NCBI GenBank assembly: GCA_963814805.1
Contig: CAWFER010000016.1
Location: 62,001 to 126,000 of the forward strand
Direction: 5' to 3'
Source of the DNA: AP-15 sp963814805
GTDB taxonomy: Bacteria > Pseudomonadota > Alphaproteobacteria > ATCC43930 > CGMCC-115725
Length of the DNA stretch: 64,000 nucleotides
In this document: positions 19,363 to 28,365 of the stretch, piece by piece
Numbering within the stretch: position 1 is the first letter of the stretch
Layout of the letters: each line of letters opens with the position of its first letter
Notes under the pieces: generated by a model
Seen by the model: the letters and a program-made list of their open reading frames with translations, nothing else
The model's database searches: none
What the model was told of the DNA's origin: nothing
Made by a program: the position numbers and the translations under genes

Positions 19363-20309
19363 TGCTGCACCTCGACGAGCGCCGGCGCCACTTCCACCGG
19401 CTCCAGCGCGTCGCCCTCGTCGGCGCCGTCCCCGCTCCCCTCGTCGAGCGCGAACGAGCCCGACGCCGCGCGCTCGCTCCAGCGGACGAGCTCGAGCCGG
19501 CCGTCAAAATGCTCGACGAGGGCGGTGCAGCTCTCGACCCAGTCGCCGGTGTTGCAATAGGCGACCCCGCCTAGATCGCGCATCTCGGCGTGGTGAATGT
19601 GGCCGCAGACGACCCCGTCGAGCCCCCGGCGGCGCGCCTCGTCGGTGATCGCGTCGCCAAACGACACAATGTATTGGACGGCGTTCTTGACCCGGTACTT
19701 GAGATACGCGGACAAGGACCAGTACGGATAGCCGAGGCGCCGGCGCCAGGTGTTGAAATGGCGGTTCAGCCACAGCGCCCCCGTGTAGGCGCCATCGCCG
19801 AGCAAGGCCAGCCATCGCGCATGGGTCACCACCGCATCATAGGCGTCGCCGTGCATCACCAGTAGCCGGCGCCCGTCGGCAGTGACGTGGATCGCCTCGT
19901 CGACGACCTCAACTCCGCCGAATTGCAGGCGGGTGTAGTCTCGCAGCCACTCGTCGTGGTTGCCCGGCACATAGATCGCCCTTGCACCTTTGCGCACCAT
20001 GCGCAACAGCTTCTGGACGACGTCGTTGTGGGTCTGCGGCCAATACCAGGATTTCTTCAGGCGCCAGCCATCGATGATGTCGCCGACCAGATAGATCGTG
20101 TCGGCATCGTTGCGCCGCAGAAACTCGAGCAGGTATTCGGCTTTGCAGCCGTGGCTGCCGAGATGCACATCCGAGATCCAGATCGTGCGATAGCGGTGCA
20201 TGCGCGGCGCGCGGGTAGCCGCCCCAGCGCTCTGGCCAGAATTGACGCCTGCCGGATACGAGCTCTTCGACAATTCCCGGCCCGAAAACCCGCCGGCTGT
20301 CTGGTCCAC
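19359..20309 (-). CDS. UDP-2,3-diacylglucosamine diphosphatase-like metallophosphoesterase
   Basis: Calcineurin-type phosphoesterase of the LpxH-like family. All metal-site motifs are present: SDVHLGSHG, YLVGDIIDGW, YVPGNHDEW, LVMHGDAYDAV and CGHIHHAEM. In lipid A synthesis LpxH cleaves UDP-2,3-diacylglucosamine; many alphaproteobacteria use LpxI and keep this paralogue for other lipids, so the substrate is uncertain. The conserved domain begins MHRYRTIWISDVH at 20201, but a GTG at 20309 with GGGGGA upstream adds 36 residues and is preferred. The C-terminal tail is acidic and low-complexity. Coupled by ATGA overlap to the GT2 gene. Confidence 0.8.
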   Translation of the reverse strand: MDQTAGGFSGRELSKSSYPAGVNSGQSAGAATRAPRMHRYRTIWISDVHLGSHGCKAEYLLEFLRRNDADTIYLVGDIIDGWRLKKSWYWPQTHNDVVQKLLRMVRKGARAIYVPGNHDEWLRDYTRLQFGGVEVVDEAIHVTADGRRLLVMHGDAYDAVVTHARWLALLGDGAYTGALWLNRHFNTWRRRLGYPYWSLSAYLKYRVKNAVQYIVSFGDAITDEARRRGLDGVVCGHIHHAEMRDLGGVAYCNTGDWVESCTALVEHFDGRLELVRWSERAASGSFALDEGSGDGADEGDALEPVEVAPALVEVQQ

Positions 20310-20484
20310 GCGATCCCCCGTCTCGTCATCGCGGGGACCAGGCTAGCAATAGTATGTGACAGTTTTATGGGTCTAGATATTGAAAATCAATGCGACGACC
20401 AATCTCCTTTTCTGGCCCGCTTGTGGCCGGCCGCACTCTGCCGGTGATAGAGTTGTTGTTGCGGTAAAATCGGGGAGAGCAACC

Positions 20485-21688
20485 ATGAGCCAGGCGCTGT
20501 CGGGCATTCGCATCATCGACATGACCCACAACCAGGCGGGGCCGGCCTGCGCGCAGATCCTGGGGTTTCTCGGCGCCGACGTGATCAAGCTGGAGGAGCC
20601 CAAGGGCGGCGACGTCGCGCGCGGCGCAACATGCGCGACCGGCCGGACAGCGACAGCCTGTTCTTTCTGCTGTTCAACGCCAACAAGCGCAGCCTGACCC
20701 TCAACCTGAAGACCGGGCGCGGCAAGGAATTGTTCAAGGAGCTGATCGCGCAAGTCCGACGTGCTGCTGGAGAATTTCGGGCCCGGCGCGCTCGACCGCC
20801 TCGGCCTCGGCTAGGAGGTGCTGGCCAAGACTCAACCCGCGGCTGATCTATGCGACGATCAAGGGCTTCGGCACCTATGGCCCCTATCGCGACTTCAAGA
20901 GCTACGAGCCGATCGCCCAGGCGATGGGCGGGTGCGATGAGCATCACCGGCTTTCCGGACAACCCGCCGACCTTTGTCTTTCCGGCGATCGGCGATTCCG
21001 GCACCGGCATGCACATGGCGATCGGCATCCTCGCCGCCTTGCAGCAGCGCCATGCCTCGGGCAAGGGCCAGCATGTCGAGGTGTCGATGCAGGACGCGGT
21101 GGTCAACCTGATCCGCGTCAGCCTGCGCGACCATCAGCGCTTTGGCGAGGCGATGCCGCGGCGCGGCAACCAGCTGGGCCGGGCCGTGCCGGGAACGACC
21201 TATCCGTGCGCCCCGGGCGGCCCCAACGACTATGTCTTTATCTTCGCCCAGCCGCAGATGTGGCCGGCTTTCGCGCAAGCGATCGGCCGGTCCGAGCTGG
21301 CCGACGACCCGCGCTTTGCCACGCGAAGAGGCGCGCTGGGACAACCGCGAGGCGCTCGAACGCGATCATCGAGGAGTGGACCCGCGGCCGCACGAAGCAC
21401 GAGGTGATGCGGGTTTTGGGCGAGGCGGGCGTGCCGTGCGGCGCCTGCCAGGACACCGGCGAGGTGCTGGCCGACCCGCATCTGCGCGCGCGCGAGATGA
21501 TCGTCGAGCTCGACTACCCGACCCGCGGCACCTACCAGACCGTCGGCTGCCCGATCAAGCTGTCCGACTCGCCGGCCGAGGTCAGCCGCCCGCCGCTGCT
21601 CGGCGAGCACACCGAGGCGCTGTTGCGCGAGCTCTGCGGCCTCGACCCCGATGAGGTCGCGCGGCTACACGAAGACGGCGTCGTCTGA
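20485..21688 (+). CDS. Formyl-CoA transferase-like CaiB/BaiF CoA-transferase, several frame breaks plus an in-frame amber
   Basis: Family III CoA-transferase of about 400 residues, most like formyl-CoA:oxalate CoA-transferase (Frc). Shared features are the N-terminal THNQAGPACAQILGFLGADV, the NANKRSLTLNLKT segment, ENFGPGALDRLGLG, GDSGTGMHMAIGILAALQQR and MQDAVVNLIR, whose aspartate is the catalytic acyl carrier. Start ATG 20485 has GGGGAGAG upstream. Frame breaks near 20625, 20750, 20833, 20930, 21320 and 21360 are each repairable by one or two bases. Separately, TAG at 20812-20814 stands in the correct frame where relatives have tyrosine. No oxalyl-CoA decarboxylase gene is adjacent, so the substrate stays open. 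Confidence 0.78.
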
Positions 21689-21902
21689 GGTAACCAATTC
21701 GCCGCCATCGCGCAAGTTCAGCGCCGGGATCGCAGCTGTCCCGATGAACCCGGCCGCTTGGCCCCCCGCCGAGTGCGCGAACTCGTCGGATTTTAGGGCC
21801 GTTTGTTCGAAGAGACAAACAATCGCCGAAGCCGGTAAGCCGGTCACACCGTGAATAATTGACCGGCCTTCCGCCGCCTGGCCATTCTTTCAATGCGTTC
21901 CG

Positions 21903-21939
21903 ACAGAAAAGAGCAGCGCCGCAATTGCGGCGCTGCTCT
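21903..21939 (-). terminator. Rho-independent terminator of the amidohydrolase gene
   Basis: A perfect 30-bp palindrome (21910-21939, arms AGAGCAGCGCCGCAA and TTGCGGCGCTGCTCT) followed on the minus strand by TTTTCTGT. It lies 24 bp past the amidohydrolase stop codon and has the stem plus T-run expected of an intrinsic terminator. Confidence 0.85.
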
Positions 21940-21962
21940 ACTGTTGATCGTGTCCCGCGATC

Positions 21963-23435
21963 TTATTCGGCGGCGGCGCGGGTTGGGGTTTGCGCTTCGG
22001 CGAGCACTGCGGCGGCCTCTCTGGCGACCCGGGTGCCCTCGAAGAATCTCGGATTCTGGGCGCCCCACAGCTTCACCGCGTTCTTAAAGGTGAAGTCGCG
22101 GAAATTATCGGCGGTGATATGGCCGTCCTCGACCAGCTCGTAGGCCTCGGGCAGCGGGTCGCGCATGTCGATCACGTCGAAATGCCCGATATCGGAGCTG
22201 AAGATCGCATTGAGCTTCGACCCGAACGGGTTGCTGCGGCCAAACGCAGTGGCGTTCATCCGGTCGTCGGCCTCGCAGCCGAAGTAATAGGGTTTGGCGT
22301 AGAGATCGACCCAGTCTTCCTTGCGGGTGATCTTGCAGGCCGAGAAATCGTCGATATTCTCGACCCCGCCGGTCAGATAGGCCTGTTCCGGGTCGGGCAG
22401 CCCGCCGCGCTCGTGCAAGGCCGCGGCGATGTCGGCGTAGCCGTACTTCTCGACGAGGCTCATCAATTTGGCGCGGTCGAGCTTGTCCGGGTGCATGCGC
22501 TCCAACGCCTTGCCGCTGCGCCGCTCCCAATGCTCGATCAGATCGCCGAACAGCTGCGAGGCCCAGCCGACACCGCCTTCGAGAAAGGCGAAACGCAGCT
22601 CCGGGAAGCGCCTGGTGACACCGCCCAAAAAGATCGCCTTGGCGGTCGCATGACCGGCCGCGGCGAAGTGGCCGATGTGGTTGTAGCAGAAATTGGTCGG
22701 CGACAGGCGCAGGCCCTGGTTGCTGGAGGAGCTGTGGAAGGTCGGCGCGATGCCCAATTCGACGCATTTCGCCCAGACCGGGTCGTAGTCGTATTCGCTG
22801 TCGAGGCCGAGCACGTCATACCACACGGCAAAGCGCGCGCTGTCGGGGTCGTTGGCCGCGGCCGCCGGCACTTTGCGGGCCATGTTGCTGCCGAACATGC
22901 CGACCTTCGAGCCCAGCTGCTTGGTGACGAATTCGAGCTCGGCGATCGCCTCGTCCGGCGTATGCATCGGGATGATCGCCGCCGGGGTCAGCCGATCGCT
23001 GAGCTTGGCGAAATAATCGGCCGAGACCACGTTGTAGGCGCGGACCACCGCACGGCGGGTGGCGTCATCCTGGATGCGCGGAAAGCGCAGCCCGGCGGTC
23101 GGGTAGACGATGACGAAATCGAGGCCGAGCTCATCGAGGCGATCGTATAAGAGGCGCGGCATCATCGCGGTGGCGCGGTCGAGGGTATTCTCCGCCTGCC
23201 GGCTCCAGAACGCCGATTGGCCGACGCGTTTGGTGCGCCGCTCGGCGGGCGTCATCGCCAGTGCCTCGCGGGTCGTGCCCATCGCCTTCAGAAAGCCGTC
23301 CGCGGCTAGATCGCCGCCGACTTTGCGCATCTTGTCGCTGAACACCGGGTCGTATTCGACCCAATGCCCGTCGCCATCGACGATCGGGTGGTCGATTTTC
23401 GCACGGACCTGTTCAGGACTGAGATGGGCGCTCAT
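21963..23435 (-). CDS. Amidohydrolase family (amidohydrolase_2-like) protein
   Basis: Uninterrupted 490-residue TIM-barrel metal-dependent hydrolase of the amidohydrolase_2 type, which includes decarboxylases and hydrolases of aromatic acids. Metal-site candidates are DGDGHW near the N-terminus (the D-x-H type motif), PTFHSSSSNQG, FLEGGVGW and the late SSDIGHFD aspartate. Many uncharacterised alphaproteobacterial homologues have this length. No cofactor-binding partner gene is adjacent; the next gene in the same direction, 150 bp upstream, is an aldo/keto reductase. Substrate unknown. A strong intrinsic terminator follows the stop. Confidence 0.82.
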   Translation of the reverse strand: MSAHLSPEQVRAKIDHPIVDGDGHWVEYDPVFSDKMRKVGGDLAADGFLKAMGTTREALAMTPAERRTKRVGQSAFWSRQAENTLDRATAMMPRLLYDRLDELGLDFVIVYPTAGLRFPRIQDDATRRAVVRAYNVVSADYFAKLSDRLTPAAIIPMHTPDEAIAELEFVTKQLGSKVGMFGSNMARKVPAAAANDPDSARFAVWYDVLGLDSEYDYDPVWAKCVELGIAPTFHSSSSNQGLRLSPTNFCYNHIGHFAAAGHATAKAIFLGGVTRRFPELRFAFLEGGVGWASQLFGDLIEHWERRSGKALERMHPDKLDRAKLMSLVEKYGYADIAAALHERGGLPDPEQAYLTGGVENIDDFSACKITRKEDWVDLYAKPYYFGCEADDRMNATAFGRSNPFGSKLNAIFSSDIGHFDVIDMRDPLPEAYELVEDGHITADNFRDFTFKNAVKLWGAQNPRFFEGTRVAREAAAVLAEAQTPTRAAAE

Positions 23436-23586
23436 GGGTCTGCTCCGGAGATGTGGCGGTTACGCCCTCCATCCTGAGCCCACTCTTAATAAGCGCCAAC
23501 ATGATTTGGCCGGCGAGGGTTGCGCCTGGCGCATGGACGCCCCCCAAAAACCGGCCCGCCCGGCCTCTCCGAAACAGATGAAGAAA

Positions 23587-24564
23587 TCAGCTCACGGCCG
23601 GTGCGACCGATCCATCGATGCGGGCGACGAGATCAGCCGGCAATGGCCCGGCATCGGCCGCGGCGAGGCATTCGGCGAGCTCGGTGCGGTTCTTGACCCC
23701 GAGCACCACGGTGTCGACGCCGAGCGACAGCGCGTAGCGGTGCGCCAATGCTGCCGGGCTGAGGCCGAGTTCGGCGGCGAGCCGGCGAAACCCGGCGGCG
23801 CGGGCATAGTCGCGCATCTCGGGATGATCCGGCGGCAATGGCCGGTCGATCGCATCGGTCAGCGCGCCGGCCTGCACCGCGCGAATGCCCATGACGCCGA
23901 CCCCGGCGGCGCGGGCGGCGGCGATGATCGCGCGGGGCTTGGCGGGGCCGTCGAAGAATTTGAGACCGCCCGGCGAGTCGAGCAGATTGGCGATGCACTG
24001 CACCGCCGCCGGCGCCGGAGCCTCGCCGATGAGCCGAATGATCGTGTCGGGGTGGCCGATGCCGGTCAGCCCCCACGCGCCGATCAGGCCCTCATCCGAC
24101 AGCCGCTCGAAGGCGGGGCGCACATGATCGACAAAAGTCCGATAGAGCATCATCCGCTCGGCCGCGCCGGGCCGCTGCGCAATATGGTCCGAATCGGGTA
24201 CGACATTCGAGTGCAGGAAGAACAAATCGAGCCGATCGAGGCGCAGCCGGCGCAGGCTCCCTTCGATCGAGCGGCGCAACAGCGGCTCGATTTCGACGCT
24301 CGCCGGCTCGCCGAGATTGCATTTGCTGGTGATCCGCACCCCTTCGGGCAGTCTGCCGCCAAACGCCGCGCCGACCACCTCCTCGGCCTTGCCGTCGCCA
24401 TAGCGCGGGGCGAGATCGACGAGGTTGATCCCGGCTTCGACCGCGGCGCGTACGGTCGCCACGCACTCCTCGAACGTCGTCTGGCCCCACACCATGCCGA
24501 GCCCGCCGCCGCCCAGGGTCAAGGCCGACACCGGCCACAACCGGCCGAATTGATGCTGCTGCAT
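23587..24564 (-). CDS. Aldo/keto reductase
   Basis: Uninterrupted 325-residue (alpha/beta)8 oxidoreductase using NADPH. The catalytic tetrad is visible in order: aspartate and tyrosine in NLVDLAPRYGDGKAEE, lysine in ITSKCNLGEP and histidine in DLFFLHSNVV. The nucleotide-binding end is DTVVLGVKNRTELAECLAA. It resembles the YdhF/galactose-dehydrogenase-like branch rather than a characterised xenobiotic reductase. It is followed, in the same direction, by the amidohydrolase gene and could be part of the same degradative unit, but the 150-bp gap leaves that open. Confidence 0.85.
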   Translation of the reverse strand: MQQHQFGRLWPVSALTLGGGGLGMVWGQTTFEECVATVRAAVEAGINLVDLAPRYGDGKAEEVVGAAFGGRLPEGVRITSKCNLGEPASVEIEPLLRRSIEGSLRRLRLDRLDLFFLHSNVVPDSDHIAQRPGAAERMMLYRTFVDHVRPAFERLSDEGLIGAWGLTGIGHPDTIIRLIGEAPAPAAVQCIANLLDSPGGLKFFDGPAKPRAIIAAARAAGVGVMGIRAVQAGALTDAIDRPLPPDHPEMRDYARAAGFRRLAAELGLSPAALAHRYALSLGVDTVVLGVKNRTELAECLAAADAGPLPADLVARIDGSVAPAVS

Positions 24565-24739
24565 GGCTGCGGGCTCCCGTCGATTGCTGGCCGATCGCAG
24601 CCTATCCCGGCGCCGTCGCCGCCGCCAGCAGAGGCCAACCGCGCCGCGGCTGGGGGCAGACCCTGCGCGGGCGCCGGAAACGAAAGCGCCGGCCGGGCGT
24701 TGACTTCAATGAGACGCAACTGCTGAAGAGGAGACCAGC

Positions 24740-24922
24740 ATGGACAAGGATCGTGTCGTCGGCGCCGGGCACCAGGTGAAGGGCGCCGTGAAGGAGGGCA
24801 TCGGCAAGGCTACCGGAGATGCCAAGACCCAATCCGAGGGTGCGGCGGAGAAGAATGCCGGAAAGGTTCAGAATGCGATCGGCGGGGCCAAGGACGCCGT
24901 TCGCGACGCACTGAAGAGGTAG
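24740..24922 (+). CDS. CsbD-family stress protein
   Basis: A 60-residue hydrophilic protein matching the CsbD family: VVGAGHQVKGAVKEGIGKAT, GDAKTQSEGAAEKNAGKVQN and a final KDAVRDALKR. CsbD proteins are sigma-B- or general-stress-induced in many bacteria, with no defined activity. AAGAGGAGACC before the ATG is a strong ribosome site. It is a single-gene unit between the divergent aldo/keto reductase gene and ppiD. Confidence 0.88.
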   Translation: MDKDRVVGAGHQVKGAVKEGIGKATGDAKTQSEGAAEKNAGKVQNAIGGAKDAVRDALKR

Positions 24923-25145
24923 CATCGGCCCAGGGCGCCGACCGCGTCGCGGCCGGCGTCCCAGCCCTGCCTGTCGGCTAGCTTCCGGCCGGCCGGGCTT
25001 GAGGGCGCGCCAGTTTCCGGCCGTTTGGCGATGCCGGCAATGTTGCGGCCATGCCGGGAGATGCCTATGATCCGCGCGCCCACGATCACACCGGCATTCG
25101 GGCGGATCGACCGACCGGAGCCATAACGATAGGCCGGCCGCCGCC

Positions 25146-27026
25146 ATGTTGCAGGCGATCCGCTCCAAAGCGGGCTCCGTCGTCGTCAAGGGCCTGTTCG
25201 GGCTGCTGATCGTCACGTTCGGGATCTGGGGCATCGGCGACATTTTTCGCAATCGCGCCAATACCGATACGGTGGTCGCCACGGTCGGCGGCCAGAGCAT
25301 CGACGCCAACGCGCTGCAAAACGCGATGCAGCCGGTGCTCGAGCGGTTGAGCACGCAATTCGGCAGCGACGTCGACCTGCGCCAAGCGAAGCAGATGGGT
25401 GTGATCGACGACGTGCTCGGCCAATTGGTCGATCGCAGCCTGCTCGACCAGGAAGCTGCGCGCCTGCAGCTCTCGACCTCGGATGAGGTGGTCCGCGCCG
25501 CCATCCTGTCCGATCCGGCGTTCAAGGGCGCCAACGGGGTCTTCGACCGCGGCGCGTTCAACGAATTGCTCGCGGCGAACCAGATGACCGAGCCGCAATA
25601 TGTCGAGCGGTTGCGGCGGGAGATCCCGCGCCAAGACCTGCTGCTCGCGGTCACCGCCGGGGTGCGGGCCCCGCCGCCGGTGATCGAGCGCATCTATCGC
25701 TACCGCAACGAAAAGCGCATCGCCGATGTCGTCGCCCTGCCGATCACCGGGGCCGGCGATGTCGGGCAGCCGACCGACGCGCAGCTGACCCGGTTCTACG
25801 ACGCCCACCGGGAGCTGTTTCGCGCGCCCGAATACCGCGGGTTCACGCTGGCGAGCCTGACCCCGTCGGATCTCGCCGCCAAGATGACCATTCCCGACGC
25901 CCGGCTGAAACGGGCCTACCAGCAGCGTCAGGATGAGTTCGTGCTGCCGGAGCGGCGCGAGGTGCAGCAGATCCTGGCGCCGTCCGAGGCCAAGGCCAAG
26001 GCCGCCGAAGCGGCGCTCGCCGCCGGCAAGGACTGGAAGGAGGTCGCAACCACGATCGCCGGGCAGGACCTCGCGACGATCGATCTCGGCCTGATGAGTC
26101 GGGCGGAGATGCCGCAGACGCTGGCCAAAGTGGCGTTCACCCTGCCGCTCGACAAGCCGAGCGCGCCGGTCAAGTCGCCGCTCGGCTGGCATATCCTGCG
26201 GATCGTCAAGATCGAGCCGGCGAAGACGCAGAGCTTTGCCGAGGCGAGGGCAAAACTGGAGGCCGACGTAGCTCATCACGAAGCTGTCGATCGCCTCTAT
26301 ACGATCGCCAACCACGTCGACGATGCAATCGCGGGCGGCGACAACATCGGCGCGACCGCGGCCAAATTCGGGCTGAAAAAGACCGTTGTCGCCGCCGTCG
26401 ACGAGCATGGCCTCGGCGAGGACGGCAAGCCGGTGGCGCTGCCGGTCGCACCGTCCGAAGTGCTGAAGCGCGCCTTCGCCATCGAGGAGGGCCGCACCAG
26501 CCGGGTCATCGAAACCTCCGACGGCGCCATTTTTGTGCTGCATCTGGACAAGATCACGCCGCCTTCGGTGCGGCCGCTAGCCACAGTAAAGACGCAGGCG
26601 ATCGCCGGCTGGCAGGCCGAAAAACAGCGCGACCTGGTCGCCAAAGCGGCCACGGCGCTCGCCGCCGCGGTCACCCCCGGCGACAAGCTTGCGGCCGTGG
26701 CCGCCGCCCGGGGCCTGAAAGCCATGACCTCGCCGCCATTCCTGCGGCAGTCGCAAGGGGCCGAAGGGGTGCCGCCGGCGCTAGTCGCCAAACTCTTTGC
26801 GGTCAAGCCCGGCGCTGTCGTGAGCGCCGCCGATGCCGCGGGCTCTTATGTCGCTCAATTGACGGCGATCGAGGAGCCGCCCGCCGCCACAAAAACCGCG
26901 ACCGCCGACCTATCGCGCGCGATGGATGCCGGTCTCGCGCGCGATCTCGGCGACGAATTCACCCGCGCCTTGCGCGCCCATTTCCCGGTCGCGATCCAGC
27001 ACGAAACCCTCGACCGGCTGTTCTGA
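25146..27026 (+). CDS. ppiD: PpiD-type periplasmic chaperone/peptidyl-prolyl isomerase
   Basis: Uninterrupted 626-residue inner-membrane-anchored folding factor. It begins with the PpiD/SurA-like anchor (SKAGSVVVKGLFGLLIVTFG, one membrane helix at about residues 13-32), then the SurA_N-like helical region (VGGQSIDANALQNAMQPVLE, QLVDRSLLDQEAARLQLS), then a parvulin-type PPIase domain (about residues 240-360; LGLMSRAEMPQTLAKVAFTL, SPLGWHILRIVKIEP) and a C-terminal helical domain. It helps newly translocated envelope proteins fold near the SecYEG exit. In many alphaproteobacteria ppiD precedes the trp genes, and trpE(G) indeed follows after the interposed orphan gene. Confidence 0.92.
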   Translation: MLQAIRSKAGSVVVKGLFGLLIVTFGIWGIGDIFRNRANTDTVVATVGGQSIDANALQNAMQPVLERLSTQFGSDVDLRQAKQMGVIDDVLGQLVDRSLLDQEAARLQLSTSDEVVRAAILSDPAFKGANGVFDRGAFNELLAANQMTEPQYVERLRREIPRQDLLLAVTAGVRAPPPVIERIYRYRNEKRIADVVALPITGAGDVGQPTDAQLTRFYDAHRELFRAPEYRGFTLASLTPSDLAAKMTIPDARLKRAYQQRQDEFVLPERREVQQILAPSEAKAKAAEAALAAGKDWKEVATTIAGQDLATIDLGLMSRAEMPQTLAKVAFTLPLDKPSAPVKSPLGWHILRIVKIEPAKTQSFAEARAKLEADVAHHEAVDRLYTIANHVDDAIAGGDNIGATAAKFGLKKTVVAAVDEHGLGEDGKPVALPVAPSEVLKRAFAIEEGRTSRVIETSDGAIFVLHLDKITPPSVRPLATVKTQAIAGWQAEKQRDLVAKAATALAAAVTPGDKLAAVAAARGLKAMTSPPFLRQSQGAEGVPPALVAKLFAVKPGAVVSAADAAGSYVAQLTAIEEPPAATKTATADLSRAMDAGLARDLGDEFTRALRAHFPVAIQHETLDRLF

Positions 27027-27333
27027 GCCGCGCCCGGGTCGCAGGACCGCCTGTTCTGACAGTCCGACCCAACACCACACGTAATCTCTATCCTTGATCC
27101 CCTTGCCCGGTGTTCCGGGCATCCACGTCTTTCTTGTCACCGTTCGGCCGCTTCAAGACTGGATGGCCAGGCCAAGCCGGCCAAGCCCGGCCAAGGGGAT
27201 TGCGAGTTGTCCTCCGCCGTATACAAACAGCCCGCGCCGATTAAGCGTGGGCCGTCAGTTTCAGTTGATGGCACGATTGCCTCTCAAAAGTTTTCCTGCA
27301 CAGTGCCGTTACGGGGTGGGATCAATCGCCTTC
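27027..27333. other. Intergenic region, nothing recognised
   Basis: About 300 bp between ppiD and the convergent orphan gene. No hairpin with a T-run, RNA gene or conserved frame was found; base composition falls towards that of the AT-rich orphan gene. Confidence 0.5.
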
Positions 27334-28197
27334 CTATCGTGCGAAGAATGGAAAAATGCAGAAGAACACCATTGTTTGCCTGTCAAGTATACCGAACTTC
27401 AGATCCTCGAAATGCCACGCCGTGGATGGATTAGTGGGTCTGGCAACAGGCTGCCCGTCTCTCAAAATGGGCTGATCGTGATAAAGCTTGTCAATAAAAT
27501 CAGGATCGTCCAGCAGGGGATCGAGCCGCCGCATCTCGTCCTCGCACCTGTCTGCGAAAAGAGTGACGAGCATCGAGTGACCGGACGCCATGACGGGATT
27601 AGGCATGAACGCTTGTCCAGGCGGAACGTCCTTCGCCATATAAGCAAGACAGATTCGGAAGAAGCGGAGATGCTCAGCCGACTGTGGTTTAAATACGTGG
27701 TGGTCTGATATAGCGATTATCTGGAATTCCTTGTCTAAAACCTCGGCGAAAACCAGACCGCCACTACGCCCTTTTGGATTACCGGGGGCGGCGACCCCAA
27801 TATGGAAATGGTGAAGACCGTGTCGGGTCAGAACCATGTCGATGTCCTGCCGCCGGTCCGTAGGGCGAGCGCCGGGAAGAATGATGCCTTTCTTGTTCAC
27901 GAGATCGGAAAGATGTGGCGTGAGGTCCTTCCCGGCAGCAACCTTCTCCAGGAACGGTCGGAGCTTCGGCTTTGCCGCCTGAAACTGCAAAGGCACTACT
28001 CCGCCCGACCAGATCCTCACCAATCGCGGCTTGGCCGGTATAAGCCGCATGCGCCAAGTAAGAAAGGCTAAGATCATTCGATGCGTAGGCATTGCCCCCA
28101 GTGATTCGAGGGAGGCCTGAGTATTAGGTGCCCGCGGCAGGATCTTGATGATGTCACCGCGGAAGACCTGAATGCGTGGCGGATATAAATTGGACAC
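27334..28197 (-). CDS. Orphan hypothetical protein with HHFHIG motif
   Basis: Unrecognised soluble protein of about 290 residues, uninterrupted. It is less GC-rich than its surroundings. Distinctive stretches are RPFLEKVAAGKDLTPHLSDL, VLTRHGLHHFHIGVA, GLVFAEVLDKEFQIIAISDH and GHSMLVTLFADRCEDEMRRL. The pattern of a D-rich helix, then GLHHFHIG, then a strand ending ISDHHVF recalls a widespread set of small uncharacterised proteins whose central motif is W/HGIHHLHLG; no activity is known to me. GTG 28197 is the likeliest start; a TTG at 28245 would extend it by 16 residues. Inserted between ppiD and trpE(G), it looks acquired. Confidence 0.55.
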   Translation of the reverse strand: MSNLYPPRIQVFRGDIIKILPRAPNTQASLESLGAMPTHRMILAFLTWRMRLIPAKPRLVRIWSGGVVPLQFQAAKPKLRPFLEKVAAGKDLTPHLSDLVNKKGIILPGARPTDRRQDIDMVLTRHGLHHFHIGVAAPGNPKGRSGGLVFAEVLDKEFQIIAISDHHVFKPQSAEHLRFFRICLAYMAKDVPPGQAFMPNPVMASGHSMLVTLFADRCEDEMRRLDPLLDDPDFIDKLYHDQPILRDGQPVARPTNPSTAWHFEDLKFGILDRQTMVFFCIFPFFAR

Positions 28198-28365
28198 GGT
28201 CAACCTATATTCGTGGCATCGCGTTATTAGATTTCTGCGCGCCAAACATCCGCTCTGATTCGGAAGCGCCTAGCCGACGCGCTTGCGGTGAAGCCTGCAC
28301 CTGCTTCCTGGCATGATCGGGAATCGGCAGGACGAGCGCTCGCGCGAGCCCGGTTTGCGGTCCCC

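Noticed and set aside
20379..20391. ATTGAAAATCAAT inverted repeat upstream of the CoA-transferase gene, considered as an FNR-type box
   Set aside because: The spacer is three bases instead of the four of TTGAT-N4-ATCAA, and no second site or suitable promoter spacing was found.
21665..21847. A 60-codon minus-strand frame after the CoA-transferase gene
   Set aside because: It could be a remnant but overlaps the conserved 3' end of the CoA-transferase gene and has no identifiable homology.
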